Shown piece by piece: positions 11,125 through 25,690 of a stretch of DNA of 64,000 bases. The notes beneath the pieces are model-generated. The model saw nothing but the letters and a program-made list of their open reading frames with translations. It had not been told where the DNA came from and made no database searches. The position numbers were made by a program, and so were the translations under genes. Position 1 is the stretch's first letter. The number at the start of each line of letters is the position of its first letter. The DNA comes from Acanthochromis polyacanthus (taxonomy: Eukaryota; Chordata; Actinopteri; Pomacentridae), in NCBI RefSeq assembly GCF_021347895.1, contig NC_067113.1:43005474-43069473 (forward strand), given 5' to 3'.

Positions 11125-11377
11125 GTCCAGACATTCATCACAAAGTCAGGGAAAATGGTGGAATCTTGTCCTTGTTTCTGGGTATTTAAATGTTTTATAA
11201 GAACTTGGGCTTCTAAAGAATGCATGTCACTTAGATTGAGATTAAGGAAACCTGAGTGAAGAAATCGATCTTGCAGTGTGGTGCACAGAAAAACCAAGGA
11301 GCTGATTGCTATTGGTTTTAGATAAAGAGGAGGCAAAGACACACACACCACTGTTCACATGAGGGGAGCTGAGGCAG

Positions 11378-11612
11378 AGCAGGTGAACAGTTTGAGGTTC
11401 CTGGAAATCACACTGCTAACTAAAACTCAGGAAAGTGAAGAAAGCCAGATTCCCAATGCTGAGTTCTTGTTCATTTTTACAGAGGAGCAGCAGAAATACT
11501 AAACTGGTAACATCCTGAACTGGATGTGCAGTCAAAACAGAGACAGAAAGCCTCTGCGGCAGGTGATTAAGACAGCCCAGAACATTGTTGGTACGGTGAG
11601 GCGAGGTGTCGG
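11378..11612 (+). mobile_element. Decayed non-LTR retrotransposon reverse-transcriptase fragment (Rex1/CR1-like)
   Basis: Reading across frameshifts gives EQFEVPGNHT at about 11383-11412, TGNILNW at about 11504, and CSQNRDRKPLRQVIKTAQNI at about 11527-11586. The last piece matches the conserved segment of fish LINE reverse transcriptases in which DRK is followed by LQRVVKTAQ and IVG. Spacing between the pieces also fits. Stops and shifts make it non-functional. The family is assigned from memory of the motif and could be another CR1-group element. Confidence 0.5.
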
Positions 11613-13365
11613 CACAGAGCCCAAAAATACTCAAAAACAAAACCCGCCCCAGTCTCAACCTGTCTGCCAAACAATGCAGAAGGACTCACAGCTGTTTCTT
11701 TCTTCAGGATGTAAAAATACTGATTTCATCCTCCTCAGCTCAAGACTAAAGCTGTTTTACTTCCATGACTTGATTATTTAGTCTTTCAATAATTTGTCGG
11801 TGTTTTTTGTGAGCAGTGTCTATAATGATAATTAAACTAAATCTTGGATCATTACAGTACTTGAAAGAAAAATGTTTTGATTTAAAAGTGTTGCAATATT
11901 CTGGCATCACCGCACAGAATTTCATTTGCAATTAGAAAATAGGACCATCAGGCACAAGCGCAAACATAAAAACTTTACATTTTGGCCGTGCATAATAATA
12001 CTCCATCCTTTTTTTTCAATACAGAACTTTGACATATAATGCAGTATTTGTACACTGAGGTAACTTTGATGCTCACCACATGATGGGGATCTGATCAGTC
12101 TATTTCCAAGAAACACGCAATTGTTCCAAGAATATCTGAGAAACAAGAAGATGTGTGTGCTACAGAAATGAGAAATATGAGGCCAGATCTTCTAGTGAGT
12201 TGTTTTGCATTGCAAGCAAGTTGAACCGCACTGACAGACTGCTGACTGGTCAAAAGAAAAGTGCAAGTTTAACGTCTGGAAGACAGGCTAAACTGTCCTG
12301 ATAGGACGATTTTTAGATAGTAAATCTGCATGTTATGTGCCAAGTGTAATGTGTCTCAGTAGGAGATCTCTCCATGAGCATCACATGACTCTAAAACTTT
12401 CTACTGACAGCCAGACCAACAGAGATGTTCCAACTATTTCAACACAGGGGAGATTCTGCTAATAAGCAAGCCTTACACCAACTTCTGAGCGAAAATCAGC
12501 TAAATAATAATCGTCAGCGCATCTTTGGCAGAGTCTCTAACCAAAACTCCTCTAACTGTTTTCCCTGTAATCGAAGCTTCGTCCTCGTTTTCATTACTGC
12601 TCTTTATTTTTGTGTGCTAACTGCACCACTGATCAAGACGCTTTTGTTAGAGAAATGTACAGTTTGACTGAAATTAAAGGCTCGTGTTAAAAAATGGCAG
12701 CTTGGATGGAGTAACTGAATCAGACTAAAGCTCATTTAGCTGTGGCCTCCGTCAATTTCATGCAAAATCTTTAGAAATGTTCCGTTAGTGAAACATGTCA
12801 AGCGGGTAGATGCAGTAATTCTATAAAAACAAAGAAAGCAAAGTGTTTTTGTGTCAGAAGCTGTGATTTAGAGGTAATATTTCTGAAAGAGCCGTGTTGG
12901 TACAGTGAGATCGATGCATGTTTTCCTCCAGGCAGTGTCCACTCTGGCTGGATGGTCTGAATGATTTTTGCCATCACAACCCGCGCGAGATCGATAATCA
13001 CTCCTCCTCCCTCGCTCATCACCGCAGCTGCTGCCGAGATTATTTTTCACTCTTGATTATCAGGCGAGCTGCAGTCACTGCCGCTGGGTCGAGCTGAGGT
13101 TAATTGCACACTGGAAGGCAAGGTGATATTGAATGATTCTGTTTATACTTAACGTATTTGCTAAACACGGGTTCCATTCAGCGGTAATGTTCATCAGAAA
13201 TGTTGTAGTTCAACCAAGAGTGAGGACGTGCAGGTCACAGATGTAAATAGATGCTTCTATAATGTCAAACAAGTGGCTATAAAAGCCTAAAATTAACCAA
13301 AGCTTCACAATGGGGGAGCTGCTATGACAATATGTAGCAGGAAGAACAATTTAAATGCCTTCCAG
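11613..13365. other. No gene; possible conserved block at 12950-13140
   Basis: No coding region or named repeat is seen. The part at 12950-13140 is richer in CpG and has an orderly look (CGCGCGAGATCGATAATC, CAGCTGCTGCCGAGATTA, GAGGTTAATTGCACACTGG), a texture like a conserved non-coding element. This is a guess without alignment. Confidence 0.3.
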
Positions 13366-13568
13366 TTAATACTTACTTCTGTTTTCTTCTTGTAAAATGA
13401 CTCATACATGCATGAAAGTCGTTGATATTAATGACTTTTATGAAGAACTGATGGATATCGTGATGCACGGAGCTTTGTTTACATTTTCAGCGGAGATCCG
13501 ACTTACAGTGAAATCGACGTACGTTGATCTGTCGGAACATAACTCTGACGTAAGTCGAGGACCCCCTT
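13366..13568 (+). mobile_element. Right-end fragment of the pogo-like element
   Basis: The segment matches the last 200 bp of the 4330-5053 element: the TGTAAAATGACTCA, CATGAAAGTCGTT, GAAGAACTGAT and GCTTTGTTTACATTTTC blocks, ending GTAAGTCGAGGACCCCC. The left part is missing and the terminal bases are damaged (CTT in place of CTG). Confidence 0.7.
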
Positions 13569-14890
13569 CATACTTGACAAGAAAGCAGTACTGCCCCACT
13601 TGAGTTTTTCGATTATAAACATGATATATTACACTGTAGCTTCACTACTCAATTACAGGCTTGTCTATGCATCATCTAAACCAGAATGTACAAATGTAAA
13701 TCACAAATTCACAGAGCTCTGACTCTGAGTTTGCTTGTCCTATAAACAGTCCTAAACTCAAAAAGACCATTTAAATGATGCAGATCAGAGAAAGGCAACA
13801 AATCCTAACTTTCCTTTCCTGGCATCCACATCTTCTTTGAAAGCTGTTTGCAAATTAAAGTGACTCAGCATTTGTAAAGCATTTCAGGAGGATCTTGTCT
13901 TTGCACACAGGTGGGCATTAGAGAATTTGTAGGCGATCGTGGGAGAGAAAGAAGGACTGATATGCAGGAGTGAATCAGGGAGCATCCCAGCAATGTAGCA
14001 TCACACCCTCATTTATCGGGGAGATTTGTGAGTGCAATAAGGATGGTGGAGATCGAATGAGATATCCTCTACCTTCAAAAACGTCGCGTTCAACTACTCC
14101 TTCATCAGGACTTATCTTTTAATCGGCCCTTCTTTTCTGCTAAACCTCTAACTTCTTCAAACTCCACATCTCGAGTTTTCCATTGTTGAATCTGAAGTTG
14201 ACAAAACAAAGTAAATTTGGCCCTTTTTCTTAGACTTCACGAAGCTCCCACCCTATCATTTGCCAATCACTGAGTCATTCACACATCCTTCGGTTCACAC
14301 ACAAACAGTGGCAGTGAGCCACGATGCAGAGGACGAGTATAATCATTGAGAGTCAGCGTCTTGCTCGTTAAACTCGTTGGATCAGAGGAGCTGGAGATTC
14401 AACTCAGTGATTAGTAATTAGGTCAACCAATTTCAATGTGTAAAAATCTTTCCGTCTGGCCATACTTTATACCAGGAGTACAACAGAATTAGGACTCAGT
14501 ATCACATGTGTTTTATAACCTCAGAGGTGTAAAATGAAAGCTGCGATGTTTACTTCTGCCATTCCTCCTGACCCCTTCAATTAATCAGTCTCCCTGCTTT
14601 ACAAGCAAAGAAGAATTTTCTCCAGTTTTTCCAACAAACCTGAGCACCCAAGAGTTGTTCACCTAAAATAATTTGCAAAATCCCACCTCGTCACTGTTCG
14701 CTGCTTCCAGGTAAACACTTATGAATCAACAGCTGCCTCTCCATCCAACATGTTTGTGATTTACTTTGCTTTCTAAGTCTAAAGTGCCTGAGTCATGAGG
14801 CGAGCACGTCAAATGTTCTGCAGTTGGCTGCAAGAGCGAACACAACAGTCTTCAAGCACTTGTAGCATTTGAGCAACTGATGACCTAGTG
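13569..14890. other. No recognised feature
   Basis: I see no coding region, RNA gene or repeat that I can name. Confidence 0.4.
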
Positions 14891-14894
14891 GATT

Positions 14895-15017
14895 AATTAT
14901 ATTTTTTAAAGTTATTTAACTGGCCTTTTTGCCTGGGGAGAGACAGAAAACATGGGGAGACTTTAACCCTTGTTTACAGGTCACTCACCCAACCTGTTGA
15001 GCTACACTGGCACCCCA
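14895..15017 (-). mobile_element. tRNA-derived SINE-like fragment
   Basis: On the minus strand the segment reads GGGGTGCCAGTGTAGCTCAA, whose TAGCTCAACAGG resembles a pol III A box. A weaker B-box-like GGGTTAAAGTCTCC follows about 35 bp later. The ACTGGCCTTTTTGCC phrase at the other end recalls the SINE-like piece at 2345. It is heavily diverged. Confidence 0.4.
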
Positions 15018-15124
15018 TTATTTTTACTGTTGATGGTGAAGTCACCGCAACAATCAGAAAATCCTTAGTGTTAGCACTTTGCATTGCTAATGTGTCTAAC
15101 GTTACCATTAGCTTCAATCATATA

Positions 15125-15276
15125 TCCACAGAGAATGCAAACAAAGTCATCTTGAAGCGCTGTGTGACGACGTATTCTTGTGTTCTGCTCCACTCACGTA
15201 CTAGTTCCACATAACCAGTTCTGACCCAACAATGAAACGCCGTAAGTCGAGGACGTCGTAAACCGAGGACCTCCTA
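15125..15276 (-). mobile_element. Left-end fragment of the pogo-like element, inverted
   Basis: The segment ends CGTAAGTCGAGGACGTCGTA then AACCGAGGACCTCC. Reverse-complemented, it corresponds to the first 150 bp of the 4330-5053 element (GGTCCTC, TTTACGACGTCCTCGAC, ACTGGTT, CTAGT). The remainder of the element is not recognisable. Confidence 0.65.
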
Positions 15277-17285
15277 TATATTCATAATAAAATGAACCAT
15301 CTGTGCAGCATTTTGAAAATTGAAAGACATGTCCTGGGAACATGAGACTTTCACTAATTTGCTGGAAAAGGCACAATATGGGACTTTTCATGATCAACTG
15401 CAAGGTCTCATGCTTCACTTTCAATTTTGTGAAATCCCCTTAAGACACAAATGCAGCTTGCTAGGATGAGTTCTGGACCGCCTGCCCACATATCAATAAC
15501 CCGACAGCACTGGGAAAAGTACACAGCAAACAATGTGAAACCACTGCACTTTCTGAACAAAGTGTCTCCAAATAATCCATAAGGTCAAGAGAAACCACTC
15601 CGAGAGGTGGGTAAGAGCATACTGAAGGATTCTATGACAACTTTTTAAAAAAAGGCCATTGTTCACTGTCACGCCTAAACGATACATGCTTCTTCTCTCC
15701 TCTTTAAATCAATGCGAGAGCTTAAGAGAAAGCATTTCAAAAAACCCCAGCAAAACGAAAAATCTTCACAGCAATTTCAGAACCCTTCGCAAAGCCTCAA
15801 TTCTCTCGACTATCCCCATCAAGGAGCTGTGGCTGCTCCCGCTCTAAATCCACAAGTCAAGCTACGACGACTCCCTGATCACTGCAATGTGAGACCTTGT
15901 GAGTCACGGCTGATTCAATTGATCCCTTTCAGGAGAGTCAATCCTGCCTCAGTGAAGCCAACAAGGGCAGCTATTCCCGATTAATACCTCCGCCGGACAC
16001 GCCACAGCTGTCTAATTTACTGCCACTGAAATACAGAATGATCCCCTGCCCCTCTGAAGAAACACATCAGCGATGTCGAGCACTCACTTCACCGCTAACC
16101 CACACACACAGCCAGCAGAGGAAATGAGCTCCTTTCTTTCTCCTCACACTTGATTGTTTCTCCGTTTTTTTGCTCTTATTTCCCTCTCGGTGTGATCTGT
16201 CTCTCTGCTTGAGAGTGTGTCAGATGATGTGCTGTGAAGTGAAAGAGAAGGGGGGACTGCGACAAATTCTAATTCAGCCCCTGCAGCAGCGCTACACTCT
16301 GATCGATCTTTTAGCCGTCAGCTGCCTTATCTGTTGGATCACTTGTCTGAAGAGTCAAAAAAAAAGAAGCTGTCTTGGCAACAGAGGATAATTAAGAGAT
16401 TGGACAAGAAAAGAGATAAAAGAGGAGGTTTATGTCATCAGAGGAGGAGGGAGGGGTCTTGTTAGGGCAATAAAATGTGTTGATATATACCTCATAGTGC
16501 ATAAAGGTGTATCTCTGAATTTCTCCATCAGTATGGGAAGTGAAAGAATACATGCACTTAGCAGCACATTAGATTTGTTTATTTATCTGCTGCCATGTGG
16601 CTAAAAGCATTCGTTGATGACCTCGTTATACAAGTGATTTTGTCCTATATTTGCCTTTATAATTACATTTTTTGTGCGTGAACATAAATGAAAAAGTGAA
16701 ATGAACATAAAAAAATCCTAATTATTGTTTTCAAGACTGATTTGTTTCGAGGAACATAAGTCTGATGTGTTGGCTACACTGAACGCGTCACGTGACCATT
16801 AGTGGCGAGAACGTGAAGCAGAATGTGTATTTTTACAGCAGACATATGGCGCATTGTTGTTGTGAGTCACAGGCAAAACAAGACAGTCTTCAGTCCTGGA
16901 CCCAACACAGCGCTGTGGCAAATCCAAGTTTTCACAGAGTTTGTGAAATATGGAGAAGTTGACATCTATAGACTGCAGTAGACAGTAATGGATAAAGTTA
17001 CACAGAAACCATCAGTTTGTGTTGGTGAAATAAATGCCGACGGGATGGTCCAGACCCCAAAATTTGTCTTCTTTGATACAAAGTAATTATCGCCTGTATA
17101 GCAGTAGTTTAATTTAAGAAAATAAAAACATTTTATGGCCCATTTCTGTGTAGAAGGACCATGCTTAATGACACAAATGAAAGGCTGAGTAAGTCTTATA
17201 TACTAAAAATGTATTCCAACGTACATTTTCAAACCAGTTACAAGGTGATTTAGAAAGAAGTGCAATAACTAAACAAACCAAAAAT
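15277..17285. other. No recognised gene
   Basis: Open frames up to 90 codons (for example 15712-15984) have no similarity I recognise. A purine-rich stretch lies near 16360-16450. One strong E-box is listed separately. Confidence 0.4.
16787..16796. promoter_or_regulatory. Palindromic E-box GTCACGTGAC
   Basis: GTCACGTGAC is the optimal site for USF/TFE3-type bHLH-zipper factors. A 10-bp palindrome can occur by chance in 64 kb, so function is unproven. Confidence 0.25.
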
Positions 17286-17427
17286 ATTTCATGCAACAAA
17301 AAACATTTCAAATGGGCAACATTAAACGTATCCGTGCACTCCAAGTGCCAGCTAGTTCCATGTAACCAGTTCCGACATAACACTCAAACGCCGTATGTCG
17401 AGGACGTCGTAAACCGAGGACCCACTG
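17286..17427 (-). mobile_element. Left-end fragment of the pogo-like element, inverted, with intact terminus
   Basis: The segment ends ACCGAGGACCCACTG followed by TA (17428-17429), so one transposon terminus is intact. It matches the 15125-15276 fragment through TAGTTCCATGTAACCAGTTC and GTATGTCGAGGACGTCGT. Beyond about 17290 the similarity stops, so the copy is truncated. Confidence 0.65.
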
Positions 17428-17429
17428 TA

Positions 17430-19920
<2,491 letters not shown>

Positions 19921-22900
19921 GGTTAGAGGCATTAGCTGCCTGTGTGGTGGCATTCTGTATGTAACTTCATTGGTTACTGGCCACTTCCTGCCTATTTCTG
20001 TTAAGTCCAAATTGTTTGAGGGGTGAAACGTGGTAGATTTTGTACATATGTCACAGAGTGAACAGCAATCCATCATCCAAACCATGTCTACAAAACAAGA
20101 CAACAGTGATTTTTTTTATTTAGGAATGTGACCATGGCAGATGTATGGTAGCTGGTACCAGAATCACTCAAATTCAGTGAAGCAAACCAACTAAAATAAT
20201 GCCTTTTAACATGTTTTGGGAATAGGGATGGAGCCTTGGTGTAATTAAAAAAAGATGCTGCAGTTATTCAACACGTCTTTCACACCCATCTAATATGTAA
20301 AAACGGAAAGAATCATGTTTTAAACTTCAACTTTCTCATGCCATTGTTGTGCTACTTCCTGAGAGGTGCAGGACTTTATATTACAGTGTCGAATGAGTTC
20401 CAAGAGAGAAAAAATATGACGGGAGCAAACGACACCCAGAAACCGCTTCAGGTTTAGTGGTTCACAGCAAGAGCAATTCAATTTCCATGTAAGCACTTCC
20501 ATGTACATTTTGTAGTCGTATTCTCTTTTTTTTCTGATACTATGAAAAGTGAAATAAGAAAACCAAAGAAGCAGCTGTGCACAGCATGCGAACACAAACA
20601 CACGGCTGCATGCTGGCAGGCTGAGCAGGAGCCTACAGCCGCGATCAGCAGCACCCAGCTCACACTATGAGCTCTCACCATGTTAGCCTAAACAAGCTAA
20701 GTCAGCCGAGATACTTCAACTCCTTCGCGAAGGAAAGAAAGGCGCCCCGATAGCTTAAAAAAAAGAAAAAAAGAAGAGGACTGGTTCCGAGCAGATTAGG
20801 AGACCGTATTTTGACGAGTTCGACGTGGTTTGATAACCACAAATATAGTAGTTAATGTGCGGTTGAATTTTTACTTGACAAATTTGCACAGGAATAAAAT
20901 CACAGACATCCTCCTCAATTATTACAAATCACCATTGGTTCCGAGGTAAAACTAATCCCATGTGAATTCGGCTTAAGACAATGTAACACTTTCTGTAGTC
21001 AGTTAAAATCTCGAGATTTTGCTCAGGTTCGTTCTTGCTGCCTCAGTATTGAATAAACATAGTTCGCATCAGACTCTGAAGACTGCTCCAAGACTTTTCC
21101 TTAAGAACTTTTTGAAGACTCCACCTTTTGATCCAGAACTGATCTTTGACTATATGTTTGAGAAAGTTGCCTGATCATAACTGGCCCTTAGCCGGCAGAC
21201 TGAGTCACAGCACTGCTCAGATTAGTTGGCCGTTTGTTCCAGCTTCTGATTTCTGCTCCTCTAGAACTGGTCTCTGATCACACGACATTTGAGGTGTTTT
21301 TTCTCCTCACAACAAAAATCATCCTCCAGTGATCACTGCAGTATTTTCCTTACCATAGAAAATAAGTACTGCCACATTTTCAGAATTTTGGCATTGACTC
21401 TCCTGACTACAGGTTCACTTTTTGTGACATCCATTTCCTTTTTTCATCAATGAATCACTTACAAGACTTGCAAGGGGAGACTGAAATAAGACGTATATGC
21501 AGTGCACACATCTCAGCAAGGTAACCAATTTCCCTCTGCTCTGTTGTGTGGAAAACTATTTGAAGCATGAAATCACAGCTCCTAATGGTATTATTGAGGA
21601 ATGCTGCACTGTAACTGGTTGCAATTCTGCTTTTTATGCACTTCTTGTATCTTTCAGTTCAAGCTTCCTTTGTGACTTTGACCGGTGACCCTCAAAAAGG
21701 CAGCCGTCCAACCACATTCAGCTGATTAAGTCTTGCTTGCTCTACAGCCAAAAAACCTGTATAACCCTGACATGGGGGATCTCTCCATGAACCCCAGGTG
21801 ACCGGCGCACCCTTGTCCTTCACGCAAAAACATGACAGCCGACGGGTAAGACGAGGGCAGCGGCTTATGCTTCTTGAAGGTAGCAGCTCTGAATTATTCA
21901 CCGAGCGAGCTTCAGAGATGCTTCTAAAATGCTCTGCAGAATTTTGGCTCCCCTATTGCGGCTTGACACGTTACGTAACTTTGTTTACAAGTGCAGAGCA
22001 TTATGGTCTGTGGAGCCGCAGTGCAAGGAGACAAAGGTAACTCTTCAGATGGAATCTAGGTCAACAGGTGGGGAGCAGCAAAGTGATAAACCGAGTCCTG
22101 CAGCAAACAGTGATTAAAACAGCACACTGGCCGTCCGTGAGGATTGTGGGGGTTTTTATGTCTAAAGAATGGATAAATATTGTATAAAGAGCACTGAACA
22201 TTCAGCTGAATAAAGTATATTTAGTCTCAACATGTATGACATTTTCTTCATTGTAACATTTATAGCAGTTGCTCCTCTGTGCGCTCTGGCATTCATTTAT
22301 TCAAGGGGGCCCTTTAAAAGCAAAAGCAAAAGCAGCCAACATCCATCGAGTTAAATCATATTCAGGCTAAATGGAATTGAGGGGCCGGTTGGATCTTTTG
22401 ACTAGAACTCTGCGTCAGACTAACTGACCTGAGTCAGACACACTCCATTAGCTAATTATATCCCTTTAAATGACAAATGCATAAGTCAGAGGGCAGCCGC
22501 CACATGAATACTAAGATTTCACCATGTGCAATAACGACCTATAGCGAGAAGGGAGAGAAAAACAAAGCGGAGAAAGAGGAAAGGCTTCCTGCTGCACCGG
22601 CGAAATCAAGACCTAGCTGCTTCTCGAATGTGATTAGGCTGGGAGAATTCAGAATAAATGGAAATAATGAACAGCGGTGAGAAAAGAGAGCGAGCTGAAC
22701 AAAACTCAATCCTCTAATGCCCACTCACACCGAGGGAAACCCTTTTTTGTGTTCCTGTAGGACTGAATGATAAATCACTCTGACTGTACTGTCACTGCTC
22801 AGAGGCTGAGGCATTTCAACCGTTTCTCCAGATGGACAAGGTAGAGACACCTTCACACCAGAATACAAGTGTTAACAGAAAATCTTTGTTACTGCCCTGT

Positions 22901-23225
22901 GTAAGAACATGTCAAAGCCTTGCTTCTTTTTTTATATTTGAGAGCGTTTTTGTATCTTACAAATGCCACCACAAATTACAATTGCACAATACAGGAATTT
23001 CACAAATTATTCAGGCAAATCTTTAGATATCCTCACTCCATCACATTAAATCTGGGGGAAAAAGACGGTGGGTGGAAGCGAACAGTGTGAAATTGTTGGT
23101 TTATTTATGGTGGCACAAGCTATAGTGTTGTTCTAGCAAGTACAGGATGAGTGCATGATTTATCACCTCCTACAGCTACTGTACGTATCAATGCATGGAC
23201 GGCAGACTTTTCTGCTTCTTCTTGC
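19921..23225. other. No recognised gene or named repeat
   Basis: Only short frames without similarity occur. The part at 22300-22480 is AT-rich with homeodomain-like cores (TTAGCTAATTATAT) and might be regulatory, but nothing more can be said. Confidence 0.35.
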
Positions 23226-24587
23226 ACAGTCATGGAAAAAATATTAAACCACCTTTGTTTTCTTTAATTTCTTGTTCATTTTAAAACCTGGTACCACTAA
23301 AGGTATATTACCTGAAAAAATGCAGCTGATTGCATAATACTTGGCCTAGAGTGGTTTCCTGCTGACATTGAAGCCGTAGCACAACTCAGAAGTCGTCAGC
23401 TCTCACATAATGCCTAAAACTAAAGAATTATGTGAAGCTACAAAGGCAGCCATCTTGGCACTGCTGGAAATTGGCATGAGTGAGAGACAGGTAGTGAAGA
23501 AACTGAAGATCTCCAAGATAGAGATCATTACACCAAGAAAAAACACGGTTCTACCAAACTGCTAGCTGGTCTCCACAGGAAACGTCTTTCTACCCCACGA
23601 GATGATGCACTCATCTGTTCCTGTGTCAGGACTCATCTTCAGACCTCCAAGGACCTTAAAAATGAGTGAACACTGTGGAGAAATGTGACTTGTTCAGCAA
23701 GGACAGTTGGAACCTGATTTCTTGAGAAGTCACACAGGGCAGGAAGAAGCCCTTCATCAAGGAAAGGCAGAGGAAAGCCCGGTTACTCTTTGATGGGATC
23801 ACAAGGATTGGACTGTTGATGATTGGGCTAAGGTTCTCTTCAGGGATGAATCCAGTTTTCAGTTGAAGCCCACTCCAGCCAACTTACTGGTTAGGAGGAA
23901 GTCTGGAGAAGCTACAAACCAGACCGTCTGCCCCTACAGTAAAACAGCCCCATGGTGGATCAGTTTGACTGGAACAGGGCAAATGAACCAGGTCATATGC
24001 AGGACTACTCTTGAAAACTGTCTTCTTCCATCAGCTGGAAAATTCTTTCCTGCCTCAAATGACGGTGGCAAGTTCAGTTAAAGCCTGGATGGAGAACCAG
24101 AACATCAGAACCATGCCTTGGCTGCTCAATCACCAGATCTAGATCCAACTGAAAACCTGTGGAAAATCATCAAATTAGTGAGAATTAGTTCAACAGGAAT
24201 GGGCTGCTGTGACAGCAGAACCATGTCAGAAGCTGGTGGAGAGCATGCCAAGACGCATGGCTGCAGTCATCAGAAACAGTGGTTATGAATCAGTACTAAC
24301 TCCTGTGTGGATCATGGGACTAAAACAGACAGAAAAGAAAACATGGAATCCTAAAAGCTGTTTTTGGCAGAACAATGCCAGAGATATTGATGGAAGAACT
24401 GAAATGATTTTGGTTATCAAGAAAACCATGAAAAAAGTCTGATATCAGCTCTGAAATTAAACTCTTCTGAGTTATTTTTTGTTGTTATTATATTTGTCCA
24501 AACAAATGGACCTTTAGTTGTACCAGGCATTAAAATGAACAAGAAAGTGAAGAAAACAAGAGTGGTCTAATAATTGTTTCATGACGG
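23226..24587 (+). mobile_element. Full-length, inactive Tc1-like transposon
   Basis: The left end has CATGGAAAAAATATTAAACC and TTTCTTGTTCATTTT. The right end has AAAATGAACAAGAAAGTGAA and AGTGGTCTAATAATTGTTTC then ATG. These form an imperfect inverted repeat of about 50 bp. The length (about 1.36 kb) and position of the transposase remnant are those of a normal Tc1-like element. Exact TA target bases are not preserved. The element is not visibly interrupted by others. Confidence 0.85.
23410..24441 (+). pseudogene. Tc1-like transposase pseudogene
   Basis: The frame opens MPKTKELCEATKAAILALLE and continues IGMSERQVVKKLKISK, the N-terminal paired-type helix-turn-helix of Tc1 transposases. Later pieces include WAKVLFRDESSFQ (about 23823-23860, around the second catalytic Asp) and SPDLDPTENLWKI (about 24129-24167, around the final acidic residue). 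The pieces lie in different frames, with stops such as the TGA near 23667, so no protein of the normal size of about 340 residues can be made. The span of 1,032 bp is right for a complete gene decayed by point changes and small indels. Confidence 0.85.
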
Positions 24588-25530
24588 AATATTCCTGAAC
24601 ACACTCCAAGCTGCATATATACAGAACCTAGGACTACTTGACAGAAATGCAACATATGGTCTAAGCACACTGTTTACATGTCGTAAATACAGTGAAAGAT
24701 GTGAATACTCATTGGAGGTCACCTGGAAACCGACTGAACTTTGTTATGAAGAGAAAACTGGTGTTAATGACTTCAATCTTTTAGCAAAAAAGCAGGTGGG
24801 TGGTCTAAATGCAAATTACGTTTAAGTTTTGTTTATTTTCATCCATTTCCAAGTAGAGAGATAATAAGCTCGGCTGTGCAGTGTTGTGAGAAGGTGGCTG
24901 TACAGGCTATGCTGCACATGGCTGTAATAAACAGAGCAGAAGAAGCTAGAAACAATTCTAGTAGTCTGCTGAACAACTTACAAACCCAAATAAGAGGAAA
25001 CCCTAAGAAATGTGGACATCTACAATAGATGTCTCATGTCTCCTTAATGTGATACTTTAAAATGTTGCATTTAAATACGCTATGGAAACACATCTCATGT
25101 TGAAGCTGCCAAAATTCTTCTCCTGCTTTTGTCACACTTCCTGTGAACTTCACTATCTTGTGATCTAAAATGAACATTGTGCTATTTTAGGAAGCATATT
25201 TATTCTCTTCCTTATCTGAGAGTGGCATGATCAAGAGCACTGATGCCTGTAGAGTAAACAACGACAGGTGACGACTTACAGAAAAAGCCAACACAGAGCG
25301 ACTCAGTACCACCAGAACAGCTTCAGCGTACCATAGCATTGATTCTCCAAGAAACACGAATTCTGTTGGAGGGATTGTTCGCCTTCCTCCAAAAGATATT
25401 CTCTCATTTAGTGTTTTGATGATGGTGGTGGCTAATGCATTGGTTCAAAGTCTCCCAGTGGGTTTAGATCATAGTCTGTGCATGAAACAAGAACACAGCT
25501 TTTGGATCTACAAAGTCAAGTCATTGTAGA
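24588..25530. other. No recognised gene
   Basis: No coding region, RNA gene or repeat that I can name. Confidence 0.4.
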
Positions 25531-25534
25531 ACTG

Positions 25535-25690
25535 CCTTTCCTGCCAGTAGGGGTCGCAACTCACGGCTGCAAAAAAAAGTCTTATTGTATAGAAATCTAT
25601 GAGAAAAGATTTGTTACTTCAGTAAACGGTTCCCCAATGACTTCATCATCTCAATCACTAGTTTCCAGTCTTCTTCACATCATTTTCACA
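25535..25690 (+). repeat. Fragment of a common dispersed fish repeat
   Basis: The phrases TGCCAGTAGGGGTCGCAACT, GGCTGCAAAAAAAAGTC, TATAGAAATCTATGAGAAAA and TCACTAGTTTCCAGTCTTCT occur in this order in a widespread teleost repeat that I recall but cannot classify. Only one copy is seen in this window. Confidence 0.45.
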